From positions 204,078 to 268,077 of the forward strand of contig JABLTG010000006.1 in assembly GCA_016618085.1 (NCBI GenBank): DNA of 64,000 bases. Direction: 5' to 3'. How positions within the stretch are numbered: the stretch's first letter is position 1; each line of letters opens with the position of its first letter. Source of the DNA: Neovahlkampfia damariscottae (taxonomy: Eukaryota > Heterolobosea > Selenaionea > Neovahlkampfiida > Neovahlkampfiidae). This document shows positions 45,286 through 55,745 of this stretch, one piece after another. A model generated the notes under the pieces. The model made no database searches, was not told the DNA's origin, and saw only the letters and a list, made by a program, of their open reading frames with translations. A program made the position numbers and the translations under genes.

Positions 45286-46659
45286 TTACCGAATGTTTAA
45301 TCCTCTGATTGACATTGGAGAGAGTGAATCTTTTCTTGATTTTGATTGTTGAGGTTCAAAAATTTTCCAAAATCTGAGAGTTTCATCACCTGCTGCACTA
45401 CAAACAGTAACACCATCCGGAGATTGAGCTAAATGTAAAACACGTGAGGTATGACCTTGCAATTCAGCAATTTTTGACATTGTTGGGTATTTCCAAACAG
45501 TCAATTGATTTTTACTGAATCCGTGTGAAGTCACAAGTTCCTTATCGTGTTTTGACCACATAATTGAGCAAACTTGAGAGTTTGTATCGACTGAATTAAT
45601 ACATTGACCTGTTGACATATTCCAAAATTTTAAACATCTATCTGCAGTACCACCACCTGATGCTAATAATCCTGTTTGCCATGGACACCATGCTAAAGCT
45701 TTAACAGCAGCTTGATGTTGTGTAAATTGATATTTTGGTTGTGATGAAAATTTAGATCCATCCCAAATATTCAATACATTATCATTACCACCTGAAGCTA
45801 AGAAATTTCCACATGGTGACCATTTTAATCCACATACTTCTTGTTCATGTCCTTCAAATTGATTTACAATATGTTGTTGAATTCTAACATCATGATTAAT
45901 AATTTTACCATCTCTAGATCCTGATGATAAAATATGTGAATTCCAACTTAATGAACTGATTCTTCCTTGATGTCCTCCCATTGTTCTAACTCTTTTCATT
46001 CTTTCTACATCATAAATTTGAACTTCATTATGATTTGTTCCAACTGCTAAATATGATCCATCTTCAATCCATGAAACTGATGTAACAAAATCATCTCCAT
46101 CAGTTGTATTCATTAATTTATTGATTGAACCATCTTCTGCGTTCCATAAATATACACTTTCTGAAAGAGCAACAGCTAAAAGATTTTCTGAACTCCAATC
46201 TAATAAATTCAAATAAAAATCATCAACAAGTGCTGGTGCGTCTAATATTCTTTCAGGTGTATTTGCAATAACTCTATTTACTGATAATTTATCTTTTTTA
46301 ATTCCTCCTCCAATTTTATTTTGTGAATATAATACTCTAAGATTATTTTGATAACCTTTTGGAGCTTGAGGTGCTTTTGAAGTCAAAGATAAAATTTTGT
46401 GTTCTTTTAATTGTCCAGAGAACATTCTGTTTTCTAAATTATTTGTATAACTTGAATTTTCTTGGTCGTTTTCTTTTGTTAATTTCAATCTTGAAATATC
46501 CATATCTTGGTTTTTTCTGTTTGGAATAAAACGATCATTGGTATTTTGTGGTTTTTCTCTTTGTATTTGTTCTTTTCTTTTCCATCTTGGTTGAACTAAA
46601 TTTGTGAGGTCGTTTGAAGCATCAAAGTTGAATGAGTTTTCTTCGTAGTGGTTATACAT
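45286..46659 (-). CDS. CDC20: Cdc20/Fizzy, activator of the anaphase-promoting complex
   Basis: An intronless gene of 457 residues. N-terminus: C-box 'DRFIPNR', then a KEN box in 'LTKENDQEN' and the Cdc20 block 'KGYQNNLRVLYSQ'. Seven WD40 repeats follow (e.g. 'LAVGTNHNEVQIYD', 'SGSRDGKIINHD', 'SGGNDNVLNIWD'). The C-terminus ends in Ile-Arg, the IR tail that docks on APC3. Cdc20 brings mitotic substrates to the APC/C for ubiquitination. The order C-box, KEN box, 'GYQN..LKVLYS' fits Cdc20 better than Cdh1. Two AACCGTT sites and several CCAAT-type sites lie upstream. Confidence 0.94.
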   Translation of the reverse strand: MYNHYEENSFNFDASNDLTNLVQPRWKRKEQIQREKPQNTNDRFIPNRKNQDMDISRLKLTKENDQENSSYTNNLENRMFSGQLKEHKILSLTSKAPQAPKGYQNNLRVLYSQNKIGGGIKKDKLSVNRVIANTPERILDAPALVDDFYLNLLDWSSENLLAVALSESVYLWNAEDGSINKLMNTTDGDDFVTSVSWIEDGSYLAVGTNHNEVQIYDVERMKRVRTMGGHQGRISSLSWNSHILSSGSRDGKIINHDVRIQQHIVNQFEGHEQEVCGLKWSPCGNFLASGGNDNVLNIWDGSKFSSQPKYQFTQHQAAVKALAWCPWQTGLLASGGGTADRCLKFWNMSTGQCINSVDTNSQVCSIMWSKHDKELVTSHGFSKNQLTVWKYPTMSKIAELQGHTSRVLHLAQSPDGVTVCSAAGDETLRFWKIFEPQQSKSRKDSLSPMSIRGLNIR

Positions 46660-46720
46660 GTTTTTGGTTAGTTTTTATAGAGTTTGAGTTGAATAACCAA
46701 TGAAAAAGTCCAGTATTTAT

Positions 46721-46740
46721 AACCGTTTTTTAGAACCGTT
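46721..46740 (-). promoter_or_regulatory. Two MYB-type AACGGTT sites before Cdc20
   Basis: AACCGTT occurs at 46721-46727 and 46734-46740 (AACGGTT in the gene's direction), about 60-80 bases before ATG 46659. The core AACGG is that of the plant mitosis-specific activator bound by three-repeat MYB proteins. GACCAAT occurs further up at 46766-46772 and 46789-46795. Confidence 0.45.
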
Positions 46741-46895
46741 ATGCAAAATTATTGGCGCATTTTTAGACCAATGAAATACGAATGATTAGACCAATGAGGT
46801 TTGTATATAGAATTTTTTAGTGACAAGTGATCGATTTTTGATCACAATTGAATTATTTTTGATCAACCAATCAAAAATATTAAACAAATAACATT

Positions 46896-49800
46896 TTATT
46901 CTTTTTTGTCTCTTAACATTCTTCTAAGAATTTTTCCGCTTGCACTTTTTGGAATTTTCTCAATAAATTCAACTTTTCTAATTTTCTTTTGTGGAGCAAC
47001 TTTTGTTGCAACAAACTCCATAATTTCTTCTGCAGAAACAGTTTGATTTTCTTTTAAAACAATAAACGCTTTTGGAATTTCTCCAACTTCTTCATTTTTC
47101 ACTCCAATCACAGCAGAATCTGCAATTGATGGATGTGTTGAAAGAAGTCCTTCAAGTTCAGCAGGTGGGACTTGATACCCTTTGTATTTAATAAGTTCTT
47201 TTACTCTTTCTAAAATAAACATTTGGCCAGTTGATTTTTCAATTTTTGCAATATCTCCTGTATGTAACCAACCTTCTTCGTCAAGAGTAATTTTTGTTGC
47301 TTCATCATTTTCTAAATATCCAAGCATCACATTCGGTCCTCTGAATAAAAGTTCTCCTTCTTCATCATATCCAACATCTTTCTTTGAATCTGGATTTACA
47401 ATTCTAGCTTCTGAATTTGGAACAAGTACACCTGCTCCACCAGCAGGTGATTTAGTATTAAATTCACCTGAAATTAAAGGAGATGATTCTGTCATCCCAT
47501 ATCCTTGACAAATGGAAAGTCCAAGTCTTTTTTCACATTGATCAGTGAGTTCTTTTGATAAAGGAGCTGCACCTGATACAATTGTTTTGAGGGAAGATAA
47601 ATTGTATTTTTCAACCATTGGATGTTTTGCAAGAGCTAAAACAATTGGAGGAACAATATGAACTCTTTGAATCTTATAATCTTGAACAATTGTAAGGAAT
47701 TTGACCAAATCAAAACGAGGTAATGAAACTGTGCAACACCCATGAGTAATGCTCAACCCAAAAAATACATAAATAGCATAAATATGATAAAATGGTAAGA
47801 TTCCAATAAGATTTTCTTTTTCACGAATGAATGATGAATCAACTCCTTGGATAATGTTTGCAACGATATTTGTATGTGAAAGCATAACTCCTTTTGAAAC
47901 TCCAGTTGTGCCTGAAGAGTAAGGTAAGATTGCAATATCTTCTTGTGGATTGAATTCAATATTTAAATCCTTAATCTCTTCAACAGGTTCAAGTAACTCC
48001 ATAATATCAACAACTTTAATTCCTTCATGAGTTTCTTCTTTCACTCCTTCTTCCATATTTGGATTTAAAACATAAATAGTTTTAACTTTAGTTTGTGTGG
48101 CTGCTTTTTTTGCTGTTTCTAAGCCTTCTGGTGTTGTGACCATCCATAACGCCTTTGAATCATTTAATTGTTTCTCTACTTCACTTTCTGTGTAGAGAGG
48201 GTTTAATGTTGTCAATGTACATCCAGCTTTTAAAGCTCCAAATAAAATAACAGCCATTAAAGGATGATTTGGCATAAACATTGCTAAGACATCACCTTTT
48301 TTTGCATTAACATTAAAATGTAAATTTTGAGCTAAAATATCAGTTTTTGAAATGAGATCATTGAATGTTAATATGTATTTTGTATCATAATCAATGAATG
48401 CAGGAGCATCACCAAATTTTTTTGCTTTGTTTAAAACAAAATCTTGTAATGTTAAATCTGGAATCATTCTTGATTTAATTGGTGATTTTATGATAATTTG
48501 TTTTGAAGCGTCACGTTTATAAAATTTATAACCTCCTCTTCCATCTAAATTGAGAATCCAATCATGATGTCTTGCTAATGACTTACGATGTGAAACTGTG
48601 AAAATAGTAATTCCTAAATCACCACATGTTTCATAAATTTTGTCTTCAACTTCATCACTAACAGCAGATGTACATTCGTCTAAAATTGCATACAAAGGTC
48701 TGTGATAAAATAATCTAGCCATAGCAACACGTTCTATATTCAATAAAATTAAAAAAGGTGATATTTTTGTTACGTTTTTGACCTCCTGATAATGCAGAAA
48801 ACCAATCTTTTTCTGTATCCCAACTCCATGTTTTTGTGATTAATTTAGCTGGATCAACGATTTCCAATAAATGTTCTAAATCAGTATCTGAAACCCCTAA
48901 TGCTTCCATTTGTTCTTTTGTGTGTGGATAAATAATTTGATCTCTTAAATTTCCAAGTACAAGGTATGGTTTTTGTGGAATAAATAAAACATCTTCTTTG
49001 TATGGTTTAGTTAAAGTACCACAATGCAATGGCCATAACCCACCAATAACTCTGAACACTGAACTTTTTCCAGCACCATTTGGACCTGTAACCATGACAT
49101 GTTCATGAGGACGAACTTCGAAATTTAAATCTCTTGCTAAAACTCTTCCTTCAGGTGAAACAACTATAAATTTGAATTACTATTATTTTTTAGTTCTTAC
49201 TGTCAACTTTTTCAAAAATGATTCTATCACCTGGAATATAAGTTCCACCACCAATAACTTGATTGATTTCAATACCTTCTGTTCCTTTTTTTCTTTTGTC
49301 ACATCTTAATTTCCAATCAATAATCCAATCATGAATATAATTTTCAACTCTTGCAAAATCATCTTTTTCAATTGGTTTTTCTTCACTAATTTTAAAAGGT
49401 TTGTTTCCACTTGTTTGTAAATTATGAACTTGTTCTAATAATTCAGATACACGTGAAGTATAACCAGCAATTGTTGTAATTTTATTTCCAACTAAAACCA
49501 AATCACCAACAGCAGTTGAAAGTTTGCTTAAATATTGACTATTACGAATGTATTCTCTTGTCAAAACATCAGCTGTTTTATCTCTAGCACCATCAATATT
49601 CCAAATAAAAGGAGCAGATAAAACACCATAACCAGCAATAGAAGCCCAGTATTTGACTAATAAACCATCAAATACATCAACAAATGATCTAAGATATCTG
49701 AAATATGTAACATGATCAAAAATTGCTTTCAATGAATTTGAAATAATAATTTTTTCTTTTTTTGAACCATCATAGAATGCAATTTCTTCTGAATTTGTAA

Positions 49801-50820
49801 TAATTCTTTGATGAGCTGTTCTATAATAACCTTCTAATTCACTCTCTTTTGCAGTAAGTGATCCAAATGAAGGCATGATATTTTTTTTAATGAAACCAGA
49901 AATAATAAAGTAAAGATACATAATCTAGAAGGCGTTAGTTATTTTTTGTTACTGAAATTCCTTGCCATCCTGTGACTTCTGTGAGTCTAACTGTAAATAA
50001 AATAACATCTAAAACTGGTTTGAAAATAGTTGAATAAAGGTCAGCAATTGCATGGGAGAATTTTTCAATATCAGCAGTAACTCTTTGATCAGCGTTATCA
50101 ATTTTATCGGTTCCACCAAGATTTACAGCTTTATAAAAGTTTGTACCATTCAAATAAGTATTATTTACATGATTACTAAGTTTTACACGAATTCTTAAAG
50201 CCAACATATTTGTGAAGTATTTTAATCCTGAATTTATTGCACTTGCAGGAATTGTCAAAAGAGCAAATCTAAAAATTTTTTAAATATCACAAAAACAAGT
50301 TACTTTGAAACTCCGAGAAGCAAATCAGTGTATTGTCTTCCTACTAAATATTGTGCATTTCTTCCAAGGAGTTCAGCAATTTCAACAGTCAAAAGGGTTC
50401 TTGAAACTAATAGAACTGATAAAATACAAAAGTATTCAAATTCTTTGGTATAGATACCCGGAACAGCAATTTTAAGAATTTTGATTAATCTTTGAACAAA
50501 AACTCTATCAACATTAATTCTTTTTTTCTTCTTTTCTTCAACTTCAGCAAGTTTAAAATCTTTTTCCAAGTTTTTTTTGTTAGAAGAAAATTTTTCAGAG
50601 TATTTTTTATAGACCTTTTTATCATTAGTTTAATATGGTTTACTTTGTAAAGCCCAAAGATTGTCCCACCAGCGGCTAAAGAACCGATAACAAACTTATG
50701 GAAATTTGGGTTTGTCATTAAACGTTGCACAACATCAGGTTTTTTAAAAAACTCATCAAGTTGTTCAATAGTAGTGTTTACATATTTATCCAAAGCTTCT
50801 TTGTCAAACAATGAGGACAT
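46896..50820 (-). CDS. Peroxisomal ABCD transporter fused to 4CL-like acyl-CoA synthetase
   Basis: About 1240 residues. ABC half: start 'MSSLFDKEALDK', six-TM region with the ABCD loop 'NADQRVTADIEKF', Walker A 'GPNGAGKSSVFRVIGGLWP', signature 'SGGQKQRVAMARL' (across an intron) and Walker B 'YAILDECTSAVS'. In the same exon, with no stop or start between, follows an ANL synthetase: 'LPYSSGTTGVSKGVMLSH', 'QGYGMTESSP', 'GWLHTGDIA', 'ERVKELIKYKGYQVPPAELE' and 'KIPKSASGKILRRML'. All synthetase core motifs including the final Lys are intact. ABCD proteins import acyl-CoAs into peroxisomes and release the free acid, which must be re-activated. This fusion puts both steps on one chain. The C-terminus 'RDKKE' is not a PTS1. 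Confidence 0.9.
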
Positions 50821-50918
50821 GTCTTTAGAGTAAAAATGGCCAATGAAATAAATTCCGACAACAGATTTTTTATCCAATCACAAAACATCGCATAATTTTC
50901 CTTCTTGGAGACCAAGAT

Positions 50919-53137
50919 TTATTTCAAAATTGTTATATCATCTCTCACTTTTATTTTTGAATTAAAATCCTTTGTATTCATCAAAATTCCAAACAAAATT
51001 CTTCCTTTTTCTCTTCTAAATCTAGCTAATGTTCTTAAAGGTTCGTATGTTTGATTCAACGTTTCTGAATCAACACAAATCATGCTACATCTATTACATC
51101 TTCCATTTACTTCAAAATTAACTTTTCCAATTGAAACTTTTTCATAATTATCCTCTTCAAATGAGATCAAATTTTCACCTTCATAAACTAAATTCGGTCT
51201 GAATCTTTCAATCAACCAATTTGAATTAGGATCATTTTTATTTATTCTTTGATTTAAATCATCCATACTTTTTGTACTAATCATCAAAAATTGAGCCTCA
51301 TTTGAGAAATTCAATTTATTTTTTGATATTGACATTCGATCAACATTTGGATCTTTTCTGATCAAAGAACATTTTCTATTGAGAACTTTCTGGAACCATA
51401 CATTTATTTTATCATCATATATCAAGCCTTTTGTTTTATTTTCACATATTTTTAAATCATTTTTTTGATTTGGAAAGAAATTTAATTCAATTTCAAGAGA
51501 TTCAAATCCTTTTGAATTTACAATTAATTTGCCATTTTTGATAACTGGATAAATCAAAGATAATTTTGGTTCTTGATTTAATTTTATTCCCTTTCCATTT
51601 TCATCAATTAATGTCCAATCTCTATCAAATTCCAATCCAAATTCATTAATTTTCCATTCTTTTACATTCATTCCTTGACATGATTTTATAGGATATAATA
51701 TGATATTCTTTAGTGATTTTTTTGAATCAATGTCATTCAAAATTTTCTTTTTTTCCTCAAATTCAATAAAATATTTTTTCACAAATATCAAAAATTCATC
51801 AACATCTTTTCTGGTTGAAATATAACCAAATGATAATCTAATTGATCCAGTTGGCTTATTATCAATAATATCATTATCATCCCAACAAACATGACCTTTT
51901 TTAAAATTATTTAAAATATCATCAGATGTTAAATTTAGTTCATTCTGACATGCACCAGGATTACAGAAGCATCCAGTCTGAAAAGTAGTTTAAAATTTGA
52001 TCAATATTAACTTACTCTGATGTTAATATTTTCCATTGAACATAATTTTTCGACATGTGAATATCCAATGTAGTTTCCATTTGAATCTTTAAAATTCAAA
52101 TTCAAAATTGATCCTTGTTTTGAAATATCATTTAAATGGTGATTTCCATAAAATTCACAAATATTTTCACCATTAAAATGTTTTAAACTATTTAATTTTT
52201 CATACATCAATGATGATAAAAAATAAGAATGTTTGGAAATGTCATTCATTGAAATTTGTAATTCTTTGGGTATCGACAAAACATGTTTCAATGAAATAAT
52301 ATTTAGAAATGGAACTGTACCATCTTCAAATATTTCATGTAAATTTTCCCTATTTTGATGAAAGTGTGCATTTGAGACACTCACTGAAACAGTTCCTCCA
52401 GAAAAATGAATTTTTTGTAAACTATTTTTTGATGATTTATGTATCAATAGACATCCCAATCCAGTCGGAAATCCAAATATTTTATAAAACGAAAATGCAA
52501 CAAAATCTGCAGGATACTTTTTTAAATCCAAATAATTGGTTGAAACAAATTTTGAAGCATCCAAAAGAATTTTCCAATTTCCAATGGATAGAATTTTCAG
52601 AATCCAATCCAAAGAATATTTTCTTCCGGTTGAATTACATTCTGCAGGGTATACAAACAAATTATTTTCATTTGAACTTTTGAAAACTCCTTCATGATTT
52701 TTTTCAATTTCAGCTTCTGTAACAGTTGACACTTCTGATCCATTTTTATAAGCAAATTCTCGGATACCAAGAGCACTATTATGGTTTTCAAAAAGAGAAA
52801 TGAATTTTGAATCTTTTTGAAATTTAAAACTTTCTCCTATTATCTTCATAGAGTGTGAAGCATTGTGCGTAAAAATCACCTCATATTCTTCTGCGTTGAA
52901 AAATTTTTTGATTTCTTTTCTAATTTTTTTTATTTGTAAAGTAGTTTCTGTGCTGATATTTGATTTACTATGTGGATTTGAATATAAGTTGTTTGACCAA
53001 TCTTGAAAAATTTTTTGTAAATTTGAATTTGGAAAAAATGTGGAAGCAGCATGATCTAAATATATTGTGTCTTTTAATTGTCGAAACTCAGAAGTGACAT
53101 AATTTTCTATTTTTCTGAGATAATTTTCTTCATTCAT
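50919..53137 (-). CDS. Molybdenum cofactor sulfurase (NifS-like + MOSC)
   Basis: Two exons (one short intron near 51980-52010) give about 728 residues. The N-terminal aminotransferase-V domain has 'TIYLDHAASTFFP', 'NPHSKS', the PLP-lysine region 'AFSFYKIFGFPTGLG', and the persulfide Cys region 'TGCFCNPGACQ'. The C-terminal MOSC part has 'LYPIKSCQGMNVKEW', 'LIERFRPNLVYEG' and 'VNGRCNRCSMICVD'. It adds the terminal sulfur to Mo cofactor, activating xanthine dehydrogenase and aldehyde oxidase. The domain order and length match animal and plant MOCOS. Cytosolic; no presequence is seen. Confidence 0.92.
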
Positions 53138-53247
53138 TTTTGTTCACCTTAAACAAAGAAATTGATTGGATGAAAATATTTGGTGGACAATAAGAATAAA
53201 AATGGGATTGATCATGATACTGCAATTATCAGAAAGTTTTCAAACAT

Positions 53248-53470
53248 TTATTTTCCAGTTGGTGTGAGATATTCCTTGGTTTGTTCATAGAGTTCAGAAG
53301 CTTTGCTCTTGATTCCTTCTTTTTGCTTTTCTGTTTTTTCTTCTGCAGCTTTTTCTTTTGCTTCTTCATGAACTTGTTTTACTTTTTCTGATCCTTCTTG
53401 AACCTTTTTGGAGACTTTTTCTGCAGCTTCGGACAAAGGTTTGGTGAGCTTTTCTTTGGTTTCAGTCATT
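53248..53470 (-). CDS. Small charged helical (LEA/apolipoprotein-like) protein
   Basis: From ATG 53470 ('MTETKEKLTKPLSEAAEK') the ORF gives 73 residues, nearly all Lys, Glu, Ala and Gln in an amphipathic helix pattern with heptad and 11-mer-like spacing. It resembles group 3 LEA or perilipin-like segments that coat membranes or protect proteins on drying. The frame stays open upstream to 53607, with ATGs at about 53578 and 53533, but that part is of different composition and could be 5' leader. No domain call is safe. Confidence 0.5.
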
Positions 53471-53803
53471 TTGAAATTATGATCTACAAAAGAATCGCAG
53501 AAATTTATTGGATCATCAAAACTAGATCGACGAACCATTTTTGAATGAAGAATATTAGTTCCAGTTAAAAATAGCTGCATTATTCGGCAAAGCAAACATT
53601 CAACCAAATAGTGAAAAACTATTCAAAGAGCAATTTTTAAAAAGATTTGTTCTTTTTTTTCCTAACTCAAGGTAGCTTTTGAACCTAAAATTTGTTGTGT
53701 AGAAATTTTTTGAAGTTTTTTTTGTCTTTCTCATCTCTTTTGCAGAAAAATTTTGTTTCTTCTGTGTTCAAGGTGTTGGGATGTTCAACCAATCAATTTG
53801 AAA

Positions 53804-54433
53804 ATGAGAAAAAACAAAATGCTGAAGAACTTTAGAAATCATTTTTCAAAGAGTCCACAATATCAAAAGAACTACACTCATAAAATTGTTTTCCTGGAAG
53901 GAGAACCTATTTCAAATAAAACAACAACCATTTTGGAAAAACTGAACAAAATGGGTTTCACAACATACGACAACAAATTGCCAAATGATGTTGATTCAAT
54001 AGAAAAATTCACACAAAAAATAAAAACCCAATTAAATTTTGAAAAAAATAAAGAACTGCAAAACAAAGAAAACTTTGTTTTTTTCAATGGAAGTTCTTTA
54101 GGTTTGCTTCTTACAGATTCAAAATTTCACAATTTAGAAAAACAAATTGTCAGTCAAACAAATGAATTAAAAAAAGAGTTCAACATAATTAATTTACATT
54201 GTTTGACGGAGGATTATATGATGAAAATGAGATTGGCATACCATTACGAAATGGTTTTACATAAAGAGTTCAATGTTGAGATGGTGGATAAATTACATGG
54301 GTTAAATGAAAAGTATAGTCACCTATTTAATGATCAATTGTTCACAACAGACGCAAAACAAGCAGTCTATTTGTTGATGCAAAAATTTCAAATTCCGTTT
54401 TTCGAATTGCCAAAGAGAAAGGAGAAATCTTAG
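53804..54433 (+). CDS. Hypothetical protein with diverged P-loop-like N-terminus
   Basis: An intronless ORF of 209 residues from ATG 53804 ('MRKNKMLKNFRNHFSKS'). The segment 'KIVFLEGEPISNKTTTILEK' has the place and hydrophobic lead of a nucleotide-kinase P-loop, but the glycines are poorly conserved (a normal loop is GxxxxGK[ST]). Later 'ENFVFFNGSSLGLLL' and 'MRLAYHYEMVLHKEF' recall, weakly, deoxynucleoside-kinase order. The basic N-terminus with Ser and Phe could be an organelle-targeting peptide. I do not assign a function. Stop is TAG. Confidence 0.5.
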   Translation: MRKNKMLKNFRNHFSKSPQYQKNYTHKIVFLEGEPISNKTTTILEKLNKMGFTTYDNKLPNDVDSIEKFTQKIKTQLNFEKNKELQNKENFVFFNGSSLGLLLTDSKFHNLEKQIVSQTNELKKEFNIINLHCLTEDYMMKMRLAYHYEMVLHKEFNVEMVDKLHGLNEKYSHLFNDQLFTTDAKQAVYLLMQKFQIPFFELPKRKEKS

Positions 54434-54795
54434 TGGACTATGTAAAAATAATAAACTTTCTATTCAAAAATTAAAAATATTCTTTTTATTTTTGTTCAAA
54501 AAAAAAATTGAACAATCTTCAAGTTTCATAGGACAATTGAAAACCATAATCTATTTTCATTGGTAAAAGAACGTTTTATCAGTGAGTAGTTGATACCAAC
54601 TATCGACGATGACGAAACGAATTCATAGCCGTTTTCGTAATCCACAGAACTTCCAATTCTAACCTCGCGCGCCTGCAGGTTGTGCTAACACACATAACAG
54701 AAAATGCGGAATTCTAAATACTGTCCTTAGATATGGACTGAGTCAATTTTTTTTGTATTTTTCAGAAGTGGTTTTTTGACCAATTATTTTTCGTT
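54434..54795. other. Intergenic stretch with GC-richer island
   Basis: 362 bp. From about 54590 to 54740 the sequence is richer in G and C than its surroundings and includes the run CTCGCGCGCCTGCAGG (54664-54679). AACCT/AGGTT around it can pair. No ORF is seen. It could be a non-coding RNA gene or a recent insert. GACCAAT at 54778-54784 stands 11 bases before the SDR start. Confidence 0.35.
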
Positions 54796-55738
54796 ATGTC
54801 AGATTTATCAGGAAAAGTTGCTTTGGTCACAGGTTCAACAGATGGCATTGGTCTTGGTATTGCAAAGGTATTAGGTACTAAATTCTTGGTTCACTAACAA
54901 TTCCAAATAGCTTCAAAAGGTTGTCATGTTGTAAGAAAAAAATACACTTAAAAATGAAAAAAGGTTGTCAATGGAAGAAGAGCAGAAAAAGAAGTAGAAA
55001 AAATGCTCAAATCATTTGAAGAATACAAAAAATCTAAAGTAATTTACTGTCAAGGTGACTTGATCAAAGGAGAAGATTGTAAAAATTTAGTTAAATTTAC
55101 AATCGAAAAACTTGGAAAAATTGACATTCTGGTGAGTAAGAATTTTAAAAAAAATTAAAAAAAAATAGACAATGCTGGTATTCAACATGTCAGTCCAATT
55201 GAACAATTTTCGGATGATAATTGGGACAGAGTAATCGCTTTAAATTTAACTGCTTGCTTTCACACAATGAAAGAAGCGTTATCACACTGGAAATCAAAAG
55301 AAGATAAAAATATTTATGGGAGAATTGTGAATATTTCATCTGTTCATGGTGTAGTTGGTTCTGTCAATAAATCAGCATATGTAGCAGCAAAACATGGATT
55401 AAATGGATTAACAAAAGTTTGTGCATTAGAAAATGCAGAATACAACATCACCTGTAATTCTGTATGTCCAGGTAACAAAAAATTCTATCCAAAATAATTC
55501 TATTATTTCAGGATGGGTTCATACAACTTTAGTACAAAATCAAATTGAACTAATAGCAAAAGAAAAAGGAATATCAGAAGAAGAAGCAAAAATACTTTTA
55601 GTTTCTGCCAAACAACCTTCTAAAAGATTTACAACATGTGAACAAGTTGGTGAAATGGTTGCATTTTTATGTTCAAATGCATGTTCAAATTTATCTGGAA
55701 CAGAACAAATAATGGATGGTTGTTGGACTGCTCAATAA
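54796..55738 (+). CDS. SDR dehydrogenase, 3-hydroxybutyrate-dehydrogenase-like
   Basis: Five exons give roughly 260 residues, the classical SDR length. 'ALVTGSTDGIGLGIAK' is the T-G-x3-G-x-G cofactor motif. Across introns follow 'VVVNGRRAEK' and 'VNNAGIQHVSPIE' (N-N-A-G). Catalytic residues are in 'RIVNISSVHGVVGSVNKSAY' (Ser; Tyr with Lys in 'YVAAKHG'). 'VCPGWVHTTLVQNQIE' is very like bacterial D-3-hydroxybutyrate dehydrogenase (VCPGWV-T-LV-QI). The Arg/His choice before the loop suggests NAD. It interconverts acetoacetate and 3-hydroxybutyrate. Close similarity to bacterial enzymes fits either an old mitochondrial or a transferred origin, but the gene has acquired introns. Confidence 0.88.
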
Positions 55739-55745
55739 ATTTGTT

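Noticed and set aside
54664-54679. Cloning-linker sequence (CCTGCAGG is an SbfI site next to CGCGCGCC)
   Set aside because: Only the 8-base site is exact and the flanks do not match a polylinker that I can name. Left as a GC-rich island; a vector screen would settle it.
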